From a virus, in IMG/VR virus record IMGVR_UViG_3300046007_013046, positions 1 to 35,508 of that record: a stretch of 35,508 nt of DNA. One strand, given 5' to 3'. Numbering within the stretch: position 1 is the first letter of the stretch; each line of letters starts with the position of its first letter. Positions 1 to 10,383 of the stretch are shown here, piece by piece. A model generated the notes under the pieces. That model saw nothing but the letters and a program-made list of their open reading frames with translations, was not told where the DNA came from and ran no database searches. Made by a program: the position numbers and the translations under genes.

Positions 1-327
1 AAGGTTACAGATCAAAAGATGATTGACAAACATAATAGCTTACGTTTAAATAAAGATGCTATTAAAAAATCTATGGAATATCATTCTGATTACCATATGA
101 AAGTTGTAGTCAACCCAATTGAAGATCCTGAAACATGGAATGAAATTAAATCATTCTTGGATGAATTAGAAGTACCTAAGAATAAAATTTGGATTATGCC
201 TCCTGGAGATAACCGCCAAGAATTGATTCGAGTTTATCCTATGGTAATTGACTGGTGTACTAAAAATTATTATAATTTCACTGGTCGTGAACACATCATT
301 GCCTTTGATACTAAGCGCGAAGTTTAA
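1..327 (+). CDS. queE: 7-carboxy-7-deazaguanine synthase QueE-like, C-terminal part
   Basis: The frame is open from base 1, so the N-terminal part with the radical SAM cysteines lies outside the window. What remains matches the QueE C-terminus: a KVVVNP strand, then KIWIMPPG (family pattern h-h-h-MPxG), then GREHIIAFDTKREV, which resembles the RLHxxxxGNKRG ending of phage QueE proteins. QueE converts 6-carboxy-tetrahydropterin to 7-carboxy-7-deazaguanine on the route to preQ0. A folE gene 1.4 kb downstream supplies the first step of the same route, which supports the call. An unrelated radical SAM protein is possible because the active site is not visible. Confidence 0.75.
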   Translation, partial: KVTDQKMIDKHNSLRLNKDAIKKSMEYHSDYHMKVVVNPIEDPETWNEIKSFLDELEVPKNKIWIMPPGDNRQELIRVYPMVIDWCTKNYYNFTGREHIIAFDTKREV

Positions 328-340
328 TATTTATTCTCAT

Positions 341-934
341 ATGAGAAAAAGTATTTTATTATTTATTTCGTTACTATTATCAGTAACGTCTTTTGCACAA
401 GTTCTTAGAGATAGTATTCATTGGAATACTCCTTATTATACAATCATCTATTCTGAGGTATTAGAACAACCTAAAGCTATTTGGTACACGGTTGCTTGTC
501 CTGATGGAACAGCATCACGAGCAGGAATGGATTTTTACACAGAACCTGGTATTAAAACATCAGACAATGCTGATTATGTAAATAATGAATGGGATAAAGG
601 TCATATGGCACCTGCAGCGTCTTTAAATTGTAATAAAAATATGCTATGGGAAACCTTTAATTACATGAATTCAGCATTGCAACAACAATCTTTAAACAGA
701 GGTGTTTGGAAAAAGCTTGAAATACAAGAGCGTATTTGGGCCCAAACATCTCATGTTGAAGTTTATATTAGAGTTGAATTTGATAAAGTACCTAAAAGAG
801 TTCCTACAAACGCTGCTATTCCAAAAGGATTTTATAAAGAACTTAAAATAGGAAATACAAAACGCTGTTACTATTTTCCAAATGTAGCTCCTACTACAAA
901 TGAATTAGAAAAATTTAAATGTAATTGTAGATGA
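341..934 (+). CDS. secreted DNA/RNA non-specific endonuclease (NUC1 type)
   Basis: A 197-residue protein with a clear Sec signal peptide: a basic start (MRKS), a hydrophobic stretch to about residue 18 and a likely signal peptidase site SFA|Q at 19/20. The catalytic motif of the beta-beta-alpha-metal endonucleases appears as DKGH at 85-88 (family DRGH, His88 the base) followed by MAPA. The metal-binding Asn is probably Asn110 in YMNSALQQQ, with the usual LNRGVWKKLE after it. It should act in the periplasm or outside the cell. An upstream in-frame start would overlap queE and hide the signal peptide, so 341 is chosen. The stop overlaps the next start (ATGA). Confidence 0.85.
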   Translation: MRKSILLFISLLLSVTSFAQVLRDSIHWNTPYYTIIYSEVLEQPKAIWYTVACPDGTASRAGMDFYTEPGIKTSDNADYVNNEWDKGHMAPAASLNCNKNMLWETFNYMNSALQQQSLNRGVWKKLEIQERIWAQTSHVEVYIRVEFDKVPKRVPTNAAIPKGFYKELKIGNTKRCYYFPNVAPTTNELEKFKCNCR

Positions 935-1212
935 ATAAAAAATTATTGGTTGAAAACTTAGAAAATAAACAAAATGTAATTTTGTTTTTTAACTCATCAC
1001 ATTGTGGAGCTTGTCAAACAGCAAAACCCATTGTTGAAAAAATTGTAAAATCTAAAAAAGATTATTTATATTCTAATATTACAGAAGGATCATCAGATTC
1101 AGAACAATTAGAAAAATTTTGTGGTGTTGAGTTTTATCCAACACTAGTTATCATTGAAAATGGTAAAGTAAAAAGGTATGTTGGTTTAAAACAATTGAAT
1201 GAAATAAAATGA
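931..1212 (+). CDS. thioredoxin-like protein
   Basis: A 93-residue thioredoxin-fold protein. The redox motif is Cys25-Gly-Ala-Cys28 after the strand NVILFFNSSH, and the cis-proline is Pro70 in EFYPTLVII. It lacks a signal peptide, so it should work in the cytoplasm, for example as a reductant for phage or host enzymes such as ribonucleotide reductase. It overlaps both neighbours by 4 bases, so nuclease, thioredoxin and phosphoribosyltransferase are probably translationally coupled. CGAC is a variant of the classical CGPC, which may alter redox potential; a glutaredoxin-like role is the main alternative. Confidence 0.85.
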   Translation: MNKKLLVENLENKQNVILFFNSSHCGACQTAKPIVEKIVKSKKDYLYSNITEGSSDSEQLEKFCGVEFYPTLVIIENGKVKRYVGLKQLNEIK

Positions 1213-1715
1213 AACAAGTATTATTTACTGAATTAGAATTACAAAACAAAGTAGGCGAAATTGCCTACAACATTAAAAAACAAGAACACGATTTTCCTCC
1301 CGTGTTTATATGCGTTTTAAACGGCGCATTTATGTTCTTTACGGATTTAGTGAAGCGGATGGATGAATGCGAAATAGACTTTATACGCGCGAAATCATAC
1401 GAGGGAATCACACAGAGCACAGTCAAAATTACTAAATCTATTGAAATTGATATTTCAAGAAAAGACGTTTATCTTGTAGATGATATTTACGATACAGGAG
1501 AAACAATGAAAGAACTTACTAATCATCTTAAATTATACGATCCTCGATCAATCACTCCAGTTACTTTATTTAAACGTTGGAGCGCAAAACATCCTGATTT
1601 AATTTATGGATTTGAATTGTATGATGAGGCCTGGCTTGTAGGTTATGGTTTAGATAATGAAAAAGGTCTCCAACGAAATCTTAAACATATTCTTGGAATC
1701 CCAAGAGAAGATTAA
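1209..1715 (+). CDS. hypoxanthine-type purine phosphoribosyltransferase
   Basis: 168 residues with the type I phosphoribosyltransferase fold. The PRPP-binding motif is VYLVDDIYDTGETM at 87-100. The residues around SYEG (63-66) match the flexible loop, and VLNGAFMF (36-43) matches the early loop. The C-terminal hood contains the aromatic and acidic residues expected to bind a purine. HPRTs make IMP or GMP from free base and PRPP. In this neighbourhood it could salvage purines for FolE or act on a deazapurine base, but that is inference. Codons near the 5' half (about 1290-1430) are more GC-rich than those of neighbouring genes. Confidence 0.82.
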   Translation: MKQVLFTELELQNKVGEIAYNIKKQEHDFPPVFICVLNGAFMFFTDLVKRMDECEIDFIRAKSYEGITQSTVKITKSIEIDISRKDVYLVDDIYDTGETMKELTNHLKLYDPRSITPVTLFKRWSAKHPDLIYGFELYDEAWLVGYGLDNEKGLQRNLKHILGIPRED

Positions 1716-1721
1716 TATATT
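1691..1721 (+). promoter_or_regulatory. promoter of the folE operon, -33 box in an inverted repeat
   Basis: CTTGG (1692-1696), 18 bases, ATATATT (1715-1721), 16 bases before folE. The -33-like box lies in the left arm of TCTTGG-AATC-CCAAGA (1691-1706), a 6-bp stem with a 4-base loop and no T-tract. The site overlaps the 3' end of the phosphoribosyltransferase gene. It is the weakest-matching box of the ten-member set but has the same spacing. Confidence 0.6.
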
Positions 1722-1737
1722 ATATAAAAATTAAGTT

Positions 1738-2442
1738 ATGGAAAATATCGAAAATAAGCGTCGTAAAAAACACGAAAACATTGAGTGTGTTCCTGTTGGA
1801 TATGCTAATGGTGTTGCACCTGGTTTCCCATTTACCGATAGGGAAAAAGACAAAATGATTGAAGAAGCAGCCGAAGCGTTTGGTCAGTTTCTTGATGCCT
1901 TAAAATGTGATTGGAGAAACGACCCTAATTCAATGGAAACACCTCGTCGTGTAGCTAAAGCATATGTGAATGATTTGTGGAAAGGTCGTTACAACAACTT
2001 TACAGAAATTACTTCATTCCCTTCAGATGGTTATGATGGGATTATCATTGAACGTAACATTCAGCTTACTTCAATGTGCTCACATCACCACCAAACAATT
2101 CGTGGTGTAGTACATATTGGTTATGTAGCTGGAAATGAAGGTCAAGTAATTGGTTTGTCTAAACTAAACCGAATTGTAGAACATTTTGGTCGTCGAGGTG
2201 CTATCCAAGAACAACTCACTTCAGCTATTCACCAAGCAGTAGATAAAGTATGTGAAGCAAATCGTGGTGTAATTGTAACTGTAGTAGCAACTCACAACTG
2301 TGTATCTTGCCGAGGTATTAATCACCAAGGTGCAGCAATGGTAACTACTAAAGCATCAGGTGTGTTTATGGAAAACGACAATCAAGCACGTAAAGAATTC
2401 TTTGATTCATTGAAAATTAATAACGGTCATATTTCAATTTAA
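1738..2442 (+). CDS. folE: GTP cyclohydrolase I
   Basis: 234 residues. Zinc ligands are visible as Cys114 and His117 in CSHHH and Cys188 in HNCVSCRG. The core IGLSKLNRIVEHFGRR (about 138-153) and the closing SCRG...TTKASGVF are typical of FolE. It converts GTP to 7,8-dihydroneopterin triphosphate, which feeds either folate or the 7-deazaguanine pathway. A phage copy next to queE points to deazaguanine synthesis. The residue after the first zinc cysteine is Ser rather than the usual Glu, a small variation. The start follows TTAAGTT directly and is preceded by a promoter, so it heads a transcript with mazG, polymerase and clamp. Confidence 0.95.
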   Translation: MENIENKRRKKHENIECVPVGYANGVAPGFPFTDREKDKMIEEAAEAFGQFLDALKCDWRNDPNSMETPRRVAKAYVNDLWKGRYNNFTEITSFPSDGYDGIIIERNIQLTSMCSHHHQTIRGVVHIGYVAGNEGQVIGLSKLNRIVEHFGRRGAIQEQLTSAIHQAVDKVCEANRGVIVTVVATHNCVSCRGINHQGAAMVTTKASGVFMENDNQARKEFFDSLKINNGHISI

Positions 2443-2447
2443 TAGTT

Positions 2448-2933
2448 ATGAGTGATAAACAAAATTACGTACCCTTTGTAAGCGAGGTTGAAGAGTTCAA
2501 CAGCTTAATGAATAAACCCAACAACTATGAACCATCCATACCACACAATCGAGCTGAATGGGAGTTTGTATATAACTTCGTTCTCGAAGAACTTGAAGAA
2601 TATAAACAAGCTTGCGAACGTGGAGACATCGTTGAAGTTTTGGACGCATTGTGCGACATTACTTATGTATCCCTTGGGAACGGTGCTATGCTTCATGGTC
2701 TTAAGGATAAAGTTTGGCCGGCTTATATGGAAGTGCAGGCGTCAAATTTATCAAAAGCTTGTTCTACACAAGAAGAGGCAGAAGAAACTGTTAAAATTCG
2801 CTCCAACGAACAAGGTGAACTTTGTCATTGGGAGCAGGTTGGTGACAAGTATGTTGTATATCGTACTAGAGACCGTAAAGTCATAAAGTCGATTAATTAC
2901 TTTAAACCAAATCTTAAGCAGTTTTTTGAATAA
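2448..2933 (+). CDS. MazG-like nucleotide pyrophosphohydrolase
   Basis: 161 residues with the all-alpha NTP-pyrophosphatase signature: E47-E48-x-x-E51 followed by E63-x-x-D66 and D70 in EVLDALCDITYV. The segment MEVQASNLSKA is the usual (S)N-x-(S)K end of the core. These enzymes hydrolyse NTPs or dNTPs to monophosphates. In phages they are linked to control of nucleotide pools, removal of unwanted dNTPs during base modification, or lowering of alarmones. The stop overlaps the polymerase start by one base. Substrate cannot be read from the sequence. Confidence 0.8.
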   Translation: MSDKQNYVPFVSEVEEFNSLMNKPNNYEPSIPHNRAEWEFVYNFVLEELEEYKQACERGDIVEVLDALCDITYVSLGNGAMLHGLKDKVWPAYMEVQASNLSKACSTQEEAEETVKIRSNEQGELCHWEQVGDKYVVYRTRDRKVIKSINYFKPNLKQFFE

Positions 2934-5536
2934 TGTACCAATCCATCTACTACGATAGAGAGGAATACCAGTACTATTTAAGAGATGACAAAAGGGGTTG
3001 GAAGGTATTTAATTACCAACCAACCCACTATGTTGCTGATCCTGACGGTGAACTAGAAACTCTTGATGGCACTAGAGTATCGCCCATCAAAAAGATTGAT
3101 TGGAAAGATCCTAAATATTATGAAAAGGATGTAGATAAAAATACTAGAGTATTAGTAGATTTTTATTACGAATCAGATGATACTCCAACTCATCATAATT
3201 TAGTTTATCTTGATATCGAGTGTGAAATTGCTGGAGCACTTACCCCCGAAAACATTAAGGATCCTAAAGGTAAAATTACATCTGTAGCTTTATATGATAA
3301 CAATAGTAAAAAATATTACTGTTTGTTATTAGATGAAAAGAAATCATTTAAAGATGTAATCGAAGAAAATAAAGAAGTTATCCCATATGCTTCTGAAAAA
3401 GACTTACTTAACGGATTTCTTGATCTATGGATTAAATTAGATCCTACTATCATTTCAGGATGGAATAGTGAATTCTTTGATATTCCTTATTTATACTATC
3501 GTATTTCTAAAGTATTAAGTGAAGATTTAGCCCAATACTTATCTCCTATTCGTAAAGTTAAACCTACAGTAATGTTTGATGCTGGGGCAATGACTGAATT
3601 TGTAGTTGTAGGTGGTATTAATCACTTGGATTACATGAACTTGTTTAAAAAGTTTATTACTAAACAAGAGCCAAGTTATGCGTTAGGTAATATTGGAGAG
3701 AAGTATGTTAAATTAGGTAAAATTGACTATAAAGGATCACTTGACAGACTATTCCAGGAAGATATAGAAAAATTTATTGAATATAACCTTCGAGACGTTG
3801 AAATTATTGTTGAGCTAGAAAAATCACTTAAGTTTATTGATTTAACAGTTACAATTTCTCATTTATGTCATACAACTTACGAGTCAATTTATTATTCAAC
3901 AGTATTGAATGATGGAGCTATTTTAACTTATCTAAAACGTAAAGGAATTGTATCTCCTAATAAACCTACTACATATAATCCTGCACTTAAAGAAATTAAG
4001 GAAGAATATGCTGGAGGTTATTTAAAAGATCCGGTACCTGGTCTGTATGAATGGGTTATTGACCTCGATTTTACTTCGTTATATCCATCAATTATTCGCT
4101 CTCTCAATATGGGTATTGAAACATTAGTAGGACGCGTTGTAAACCGCGATAAATTCGATAATCAATGGTCTTTGCGCGAGTTAAAGGCAATGGATCCTAA
4201 TAAAGTAATCGAAATTGAAAAAGTAAAACGAGATAGATCATTAGTTCGTTCTGAAGTTAAAGTAAAAGATATTATAGAATTAATAGAAGAAAGTAATCTA
4301 ATAATCTCAGCACCTGGAGTAATATTCCGTAAGGATAAATCAAGTGTTGTATGTGAAATTTTATCTGACTGGTTTGCTAAACGTCAAGAATATAAGGCGT
4401 TAATGAAAAAAGCATATAAAGTTGATAAAGACCCGGTTATGGGAGAGTTTTATAATAAACGTCAACACGCGTATAAAATTAAATTAAACGACGTTTATGG
4501 TGTATTTGCTATTAATGGTTGGAGATACACTGATGGACATAAATTTATTAGTAAAGCTATTACACTTACTGGTCAAAGATTAACTCAAGAGTCTATTAAA
4601 TTTGTTAATAAATGGATGAATGAACAACTAAATACCAAAGATGTTGATTATATTGTCACTTCAGACACAGACTCATTGTTTATTCAAGTAAAAGATCTAA
4701 TTTTATCTCGTAACCCAGAATTAAAAGATGCTGATCAAGATACTATTGTAAAAGCTGTACTTGAAGTTGCTACTGAGGTACAAAAGTTAGCAAACGATAA
4801 TCTACATATTTTAGTTCAAGACTTATTTAATGTTAAGTACCCTGACGAACCACATTATTTTGAATTAAAACAAGAGGTTGTACTTGATAGAGGTTACTTT
4901 GCTGGTAAGCGTAGATATGCTCAACATATTGTAAATAAAGAAGGTGTACCTGTAGATGAATTAGATATGAAGGGTTTGGATTTGATGAAATCGAATTTCC
5001 CTCCACTATTTAGAAAGTTTGGTGAACATATTTTAAATGAAATTATGTTTGGTACTTCTAAAGCTAGTATTGATAAGCAAGTCCTTGAATTTAGAGAATC
5101 ACTTAGAACAGTTGGTTGGGAACAAATTATGAAACCTACTGGATTAAAGAAAATGAGTGAATATATCGCTTCAGGCCCTACAGCAGGTGAAATATTTTCT
5201 AAATTAGGTTTAAAATGTCCTATTAATACTAAAGCAGCTATCTACTATAATGACCTACTTCGTTTTAAAGGATTAGATAAAAAATACCCAACATTTCAAA
5301 TAGGAGATAAAATGTACATTGGATACCTAAAGGAAAATCCGTATCGTATCGATGTGATTGGTTTTAATGGATATAATGATCCTCCAGAAATTATGGAATT
5401 TATCGAAAAATATATCGATAGAGATGGATTATTTGACTCTGTTATGAAAAACAAATTAGAAGGCATATACCAAGACCTTAAATGGGGTATGCCAGTATTT
5501 AATAAAAAAATAAATAAATTCTTTATATTCGAATAA
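2933..5536 (+). CDS. family B DNA polymerase (T4 gp43-like)
   Basis: 867 residues with a complete exonuclease and polymerase. Exo I is D94-I-E96, Exo II is WNSEFFD with Asp183, and Exo III is Y284-N-L-R-D288. Polymerase motif A is D379-F-T-S-L-Y-P-S, motif B is K514-x3-N518...Y521-G, and motif C is DTDS at 577-580. All catalytic residues are present, so proofreading and synthesis should both work. The clamp gene starts four bases after the stop, as expected for a T4-type replisome. The length is close to that of T4 gp43 (898 residues). The C-terminus ends in a short aromatic tail (FFIFE) that could contact the clamp. Confidence 0.97.
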   Translation: MYQSIYYDREEYQYYLRDDKRGWKVFNYQPTHYVADPDGELETLDGTRVSPIKKIDWKDPKYYEKDVDKNTRVLVDFYYESDDTPTHHNLVYLDIECEIAGALTPENIKDPKGKITSVALYDNNSKKYYCLLLDEKKSFKDVIEENKEVIPYASEKDLLNGFLDLWIKLDPTIISGWNSEFFDIPYLYYRISKVLSEDLAQYLSPIRKVKPTVMFDAGAMTEFVVVGGINHLDYMNLFKKFITKQEPSYALGNIGEKYVKLGKIDYKGSLDRLFQEDIEKFIEYNLRDVEIIVELEKSLKFIDLTVTISHLCHTTYESIYYSTVLNDGAILTYLKRKGIVSPNKPTTYNPALKEIKEEYAGGYLKDPVPGLYEWVIDLDFTSLYPSIIRSLNMGIETLVGRVVNRDKFDNQWSLRELKAMDPNKVIEIEKVKRDRSLVRSEVKVKDIIELIEESNLIISAPGVIFRKDKSSVVCEILSDWFAKRQEYKALMKKAYKVDKDPVMGEFYNKRQHAYKIKLNDVYGVFAINGWRYTDGHKFISKAITLTGQRLTQESIKFVNKWMNEQLNTKDVDYIVTSDTDSLFIQVKDLILSRNPELKDADQDTIVKAVLEVATEVQKLANDNLHILVQDLFNVKYPDEPHYFELKQEVVLDRGYFAGKRRYAQHIVNKEGVPVDELDMKGLDLMKSNFPPLFRKFGEHILNEIMFGTSKASIDKQVLEFRESLRTVGWEQIMKPTGLKKMSEYIASGPTAGEIFSKLGLKCPINTKAAIYYNDLLRFKGLDKKYPTFQIGDKMYIGYLKENPYRIDVIGFNGYNDPPEIMEFIEKYIDRDGLFDSVMKNKLEGIYQDLKWGMPVFNKKINKFFIFE

Positions 5537-5539
5537 GTT

Positions 5540-6280
5540 ATGATTAATAAACTAGATTTAACTTCAGTTATTTCAAAATACTACCTAAATGGTATGGTAG
5601 AAGCAGTTAAATGGGATATCCATGATGAAAATATGGTTATCAAATTTAATGCACCTACAAAAGATATGATTGGTCGTGTTGAATTTAAAGGAATGCCTCT
5701 TGAAGATTCAACTATTGCCATTAGTAATACTACTCAATTAAATAAATTAATTGGTATTACAAGTGGTTATTTAGAATTGAAATATGAAAAAATTAATAAA
5801 TTTATTACTAAATTAATTATTGCTGATAATCAATTTACTCTTAATTATGCTCTAGCGGATACAATGATTATCCCTAAAGCCGGTGAATTAGGAGATATTG
5901 GTGAATGGAATATTGAAGCACCTTTAGATAATGAAAGTATTAATGCTATTGTTAGAGCAAAATCAGCATTAGCTGAAAGTGAAACAGTAGTTATTAAACC
6001 ACACGAAAATGCTGATGGTGAATTTCAAATTGAAATGCAATTTGGTGGTAATGTAGAACATGCTAATAAAGTATCATTCTATATCCCCAATGCTCAAACT
6101 AATGAGCTACCAGATGACTTTAAAGAACATTACAATTCAAATATGATTAAAGAAATTATGTATTGTAATAAGGATATGGTAGGAGGTAGTATTAGTATTA
6201 ATTTAGAAGGTATTATGAAATTAGAATTTGAAAACGATTCAGTAAAAAGTATTTACTATCTAGTATCAAAAGAAATCTAG
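5540..6280 (+). CDS. DNA polymerase sliding clamp (T4 gp45-like)
   Basis: 246 residues, predicted mostly beta strands with acidic character and no catalytic motif. The N-terminal half contains TTQLNKLIGITSGYLELKYE, similar to the DTNQLNKLLS region of T4-type clamps. Position directly after the polymerase and upstream of gp44/gp62-type loader genes supports the call. It would form a trimeric ring that holds the polymerase on DNA and may also serve in late transcription, as in T4. The start follows AAGTT directly. The stop is TAG. Confidence 0.8.
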   Translation: MINKLDLTSVISKYYLNGMVEAVKWDIHDENMVIKFNAPTKDMIGRVEFKGMPLEDSTIAISNTTQLNKLIGITSGYLELKYEKINKFITKLIIADNQFTLNYALADTMIIPKAGELGDIGEWNIEAPLDNESINAIVRAKSALAESETVVIKPHENADGEFQIEMQFGGNVEHANKVSFYIPNAQTNELPDDFKEHYNSNMIKEIMYCNKDMVGGSISINLEGIMKLEFENDSVKSIYYLVSKEI

Positions 6281-6329
6281 TAGTATATGTATAATCATAT
6301 ATTAAGTTATTAAAAAATTAAACCTTAGG
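6281..6329. other. short intergenic gap with weak dyads
   Basis: Between the clamp gene and the next promoter. It contains TATATG-TATAAT-CATATA (6284-6301), an AT-only inverted repeat with no T-tract, and AACC-TTAG-GGTT (6321-6332), which overlaps the promoter box. I see no gene here. Confidence 0.4.
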
Positions 6330-6359
6330 GTTGGTTATATTAAAAAAAGTTCGTATATT
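6330..6359 (+). promoter_or_regulatory. promoter of the GroES/GroEL operon
   Basis: GTTGG (6330-6334), 18 bases, GTATATT (6353-6359) inside TTCGTATATTAAC, 17 bases before the next start codon. The same spacing recurs at nine other sites in the window. Confidence 0.7.
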
Positions 6360-6376
6360 AACGGAAATAAAAAGTT

Positions 6377-6691
6377 ATGGCTAAAGAAGAATTCTCATCT
6401 CTCACAATCATTCGTGACCCCAAAATTGAACCTTATTTTATAGGTAAGGATTCGTACTGTTACACTATCTATGAAACTGTTACTCCAGATACTAAGTATA
6501 CTGAAGACAACAAACCTGGTAAAGAATATACCAAGTCACTAGGTCATTACAGTAATTTTGGAAATTGTCTTAAAGTAATTGCTCGTTTGAAAACGGATGA
6601 TAAACAAAATTACGGTTCGATTCAAGATTACCTCGAAACGTATTCACAAACAGAAAATCTTATTAATCAATTAGTTAAAGTTAAAATTTAA
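6377..6691 (+). CDS. hypothetical protein before groES
   Basis: 104 residues, not recognised. It is soluble, with beta strands in the first half (SSLTIIRDP, YCYTIYETVTP) and a helix near FGNCLKVIARLK, followed by a C-terminal helix SIQDYLETYSQTENLINQL. The start follows AAAAGTT directly and is the first gene after a strong promoter match, with groES only 2 bases downstream, so it is co-transcribed with the chaperonin genes. It has no cysteine pairs or signal peptide. Confidence 0.75.
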   Translation: MAKEEFSSLTIIRDPKIEPYFIGKDSYCYTIYETVTPDTKYTEDNKPGKEYTKSLGHYSNFGNCLKVIARLKTDDKQNYGSIQDYLETYSQTENLINQLVKVKI

Positions 6692-6693
6692 AT

Positions 6694-8600
<1,907 letters not shown>

Positions 8601-8611
8601 ATTTAGGTAGT

Positions 8612-8800
8612 ATGCAGGACGCAGTAGGTCTCATAGGCACAGTAGTACAAATTAAAGAAGTTAACTACAGAATCAAAGAATTTTACTTTGTACCTGGAAC
8701 TAATTATTTGTATGTCGGTTTAACCCATGATGAAATTACAACAGTAAACTGGAGTTATGAGAACCTACTGCCCTACCTAATTGAACAAATAAAGTTATGA
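8612..8800 (+). CDS. hypothetical small protein
   Basis: 62 residues, not recognised. A beta-rich N-terminal half (GLIGTVVQIKEVNYRIKEFYFV) and an acidic, aromatic C-terminal half suggest a small barrel-like fold. It begins 11 bases after groEL and overlaps the next gene by 4 bases, which supports it being real. There are no motifs that suggest a function. Confidence 0.65.
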   Translation: MQDAVGLIGTVVQIKEVNYRIKEFYFVPGTNYLYVGLTHDEITTVNWSYENLLPYLIEQIKL

Positions 8801-9057
8801 AAACAGAAATCCAAGAAAAATTAATTGAATTTGCTCAACGTGTCCCTCCTGGTGATCGTTGGCAAGTAATGCATGTTAATACTGTTCAAAATGGTTTAAC
8901 AGAAGCATTAGAAGCTTATTATCAAGCCGTAGTTACAAAACCTCAAGCATTTCGTTTAGATTTGGCTCAAGGAAAACTTTATGGTATCTTCAACAATGAA
9001 GTAGAAGTTAAAGAACCAGAACCAAAGAAATATAACATTTATGGGGAACTCGAGTAA
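8797..9057 (+). CDS. hypothetical protein before clamp loader
   Basis: 86 residues, not recognised. The first half is helical (EIQEKLIEFAQRV, then LTEALEAYYQAVVTKPQ), the middle has a strand pair (AFRLDLAQGKLYGIF), and the end is charged with a YNIYGELE tail. The start follows AAAGTT. It overlaps the clamp-loader gene by 17 bases. No catalytic motif is visible. Confidence 0.7.
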   Translation: MKTEIQEKLIEFAQRVPPGDRWQVMHVNTVQNGLTEALEAYYQAVVTKPQAFRLDLAQGKLYGIFNNEVEVKEPEPKKYNIYGELE

Positions 9058-9982
9058 GAAAGCACATACACTTTGGGTTGAGAAATATCGTAGTTCTAAC
9101 CTAGATTCGTATGTTGGAAATGAAAATATCAAAAAAACAATCCAACAATATCTAGATCAAAATGACATTCAAAATTTTATTTTCTATGGTCCAGCTGGCA
9201 CTGGCAAAACTACTCTTGCTAAGCTCATTGTTAATAATCTTGATTGCGATTATCTCTATATTAACGCTTCCGATGAGCGTGGTATTGAAACTATTAGAGA
9301 TAAGGTACAAGGTTTCGCGTCTGTCGCATCTTTTAAGCCGCTCAAAGTTATCATCTTGGACGAGGCTGATTTCCTTACTATACAAGCTCAAGCATCGCTC
9401 CGAAATATAATTGAAACATTTTCACGTACAACACGTTTTATTTTAACTTGTAATTTTGTTGAACGTATTATTGATCCACTTCAATCACGTTGTCAAGTAC
9501 TTAAAATTGTACCTCCTTCAAAATCTGATATTGCAAAACACGTAGCTGGTATTTTAGAACAAGAAGAAGTTGAATACGAAATTGATAATTTAAAAATTGT
9601 TGTAAATCAGTTTTATCCTGATCTTCGTAAAATGCTTAACACATTTCAAATGAGTGTTAAGGATAATAAGATAGTAATTGATAAATCAGTACTTGTTTCA
9701 AATAGTTATATGAATCAGGTATTAAAAGAATTACAACAGAAATCACCTAACTGGAGAACTATTCGACAAATTATTGCCGATTCAAATTCTAGCGATTTTG
9801 ACGAGTTATATAAGTTTCTATATGATTCATCAAGCGAATTCGCCCCAGGCAATGAAGGTATGGTAGCTATTTATATAAACGAATATTCTTACCAATCACA
9901 ATTTCGTATTGATAAAGAGATTAATTGCATGGCTTTAATTTCTCGTTTGATTGAATTAGCTAAACCACAACTACTTAAATGA
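9041..9982 (+). CDS. clamp loader large subunit, AAA+ ATPase (T4 gp44-like)
   Basis: 313 residues. It opens with the replication factor C signature LWVEKYR (11-17). Walker A is GPAGTGKT (50-57), Walker B is DEAD (107-110), sensor 1 lies near FILTCNF, and SRC at 149-151 carries the arginine finger. T4 gp44 has 319 residues. With the gp62-like subunit it would open the clamp ring on primer-template DNA. Codons in about 9240-9420 look more GC-rich than the rest of the gene. The 4-base stop/start overlap couples it to the thioesterase gene, not directly to gp62. Confidence 0.95.
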   Translation: MGNSSKKAHTLWVEKYRSSNLDSYVGNENIKKTIQQYLDQNDIQNFIFYGPAGTGKTTLAKLIVNNLDCDYLYINASDERGIETIRDKVQGFASVASFKPLKVIILDEADFLTIQAQASLRNIIETFSRTTRFILTCNFVERIIDPLQSRCQVLKIVPPSKSDIAKHVAGILEQEEVEYEIDNLKIVVNQFYPDLRKMLNTFQMSVKDNKIVIDKSVLVSNSYMNQVLKELQQKSPNWRTIRQIIADSNSSDFDELYKFLYDSSSEFAPGNEGMVAIYINEYSYQSQFRIDKEINCMALISRLIELAKPQLLK

Positions 9983-10383
9983 TGGATCTAATTTCAACTC
10001 ACCCCGTTAAAAAACTCGATTTAGGGTTTCATGGAAACTTATTTGGTGGAAAACTATTAAGTTGGATTGATGCTGCTGTTGCTGCTTATGCTATGGAAAA
10101 ATGCCATAGTAAAAATATGATCACAGTAGCTATTGATAAATGTGTATTCGAAAAACCAGCTAAAGAAGGTAATTTGATTAAAATATACGCTTGTATGTCT
10201 AAAATAGGAACAACATCAGCTACTTTTAATGTAGAAGCTAGAACATACAATGTGTTTAGAGGTGATGAAGAAGTTGTTTTAAAAACTCACATGACATTTG
10301 TTAGAGTAGACGATGAAGGAACACCAATTCCAGTCTCAGAACAAGTAAAACGTTTATTTAAAACACCAGACTCAAAATTGTGA
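9979..10383 (+). CDS. acyl-CoA thioesterase, hotdog fold
   Basis: 134 residues matching YciA/ACOT-type hotdog thioesterases: GNLFGGKLLSWIDAAVAAYA (FGG then the central helix with the catalytic-type Asp), NMITVAIDKCVFEKPAKEGNLI (strand with the FxxPxxxG turn), and THMTFVRVDDEGTPIPV at the end. Such enzymes hydrolyse acyl-CoA to free acid and CoA in the cytoplasm. It is set between the two clamp-loader subunit genes with overlaps on both sides, which is an unexpected place for a lipid-metabolism enzyme. ATG at 9982 is an equally possible start. Confidence 0.88.
   Translation: MMDLISTHPVKKLDLGFHGNLFGGKLLSWIDAAVAAYAMEKCHSKNMITVAIDKCVFEKPAKEGNLIKIYACMSKIGTTSATFNVEARTYNVFRGDEEVVLKTHMTFVRVDDEGTPIPVSEQVKRLFKTPDSKL

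Noticed and set aside
248-340. Longer nuclease N-terminus overlapping queE
   Set aside because: It hides a clear signal peptide and overlaps queE by 80 bases.
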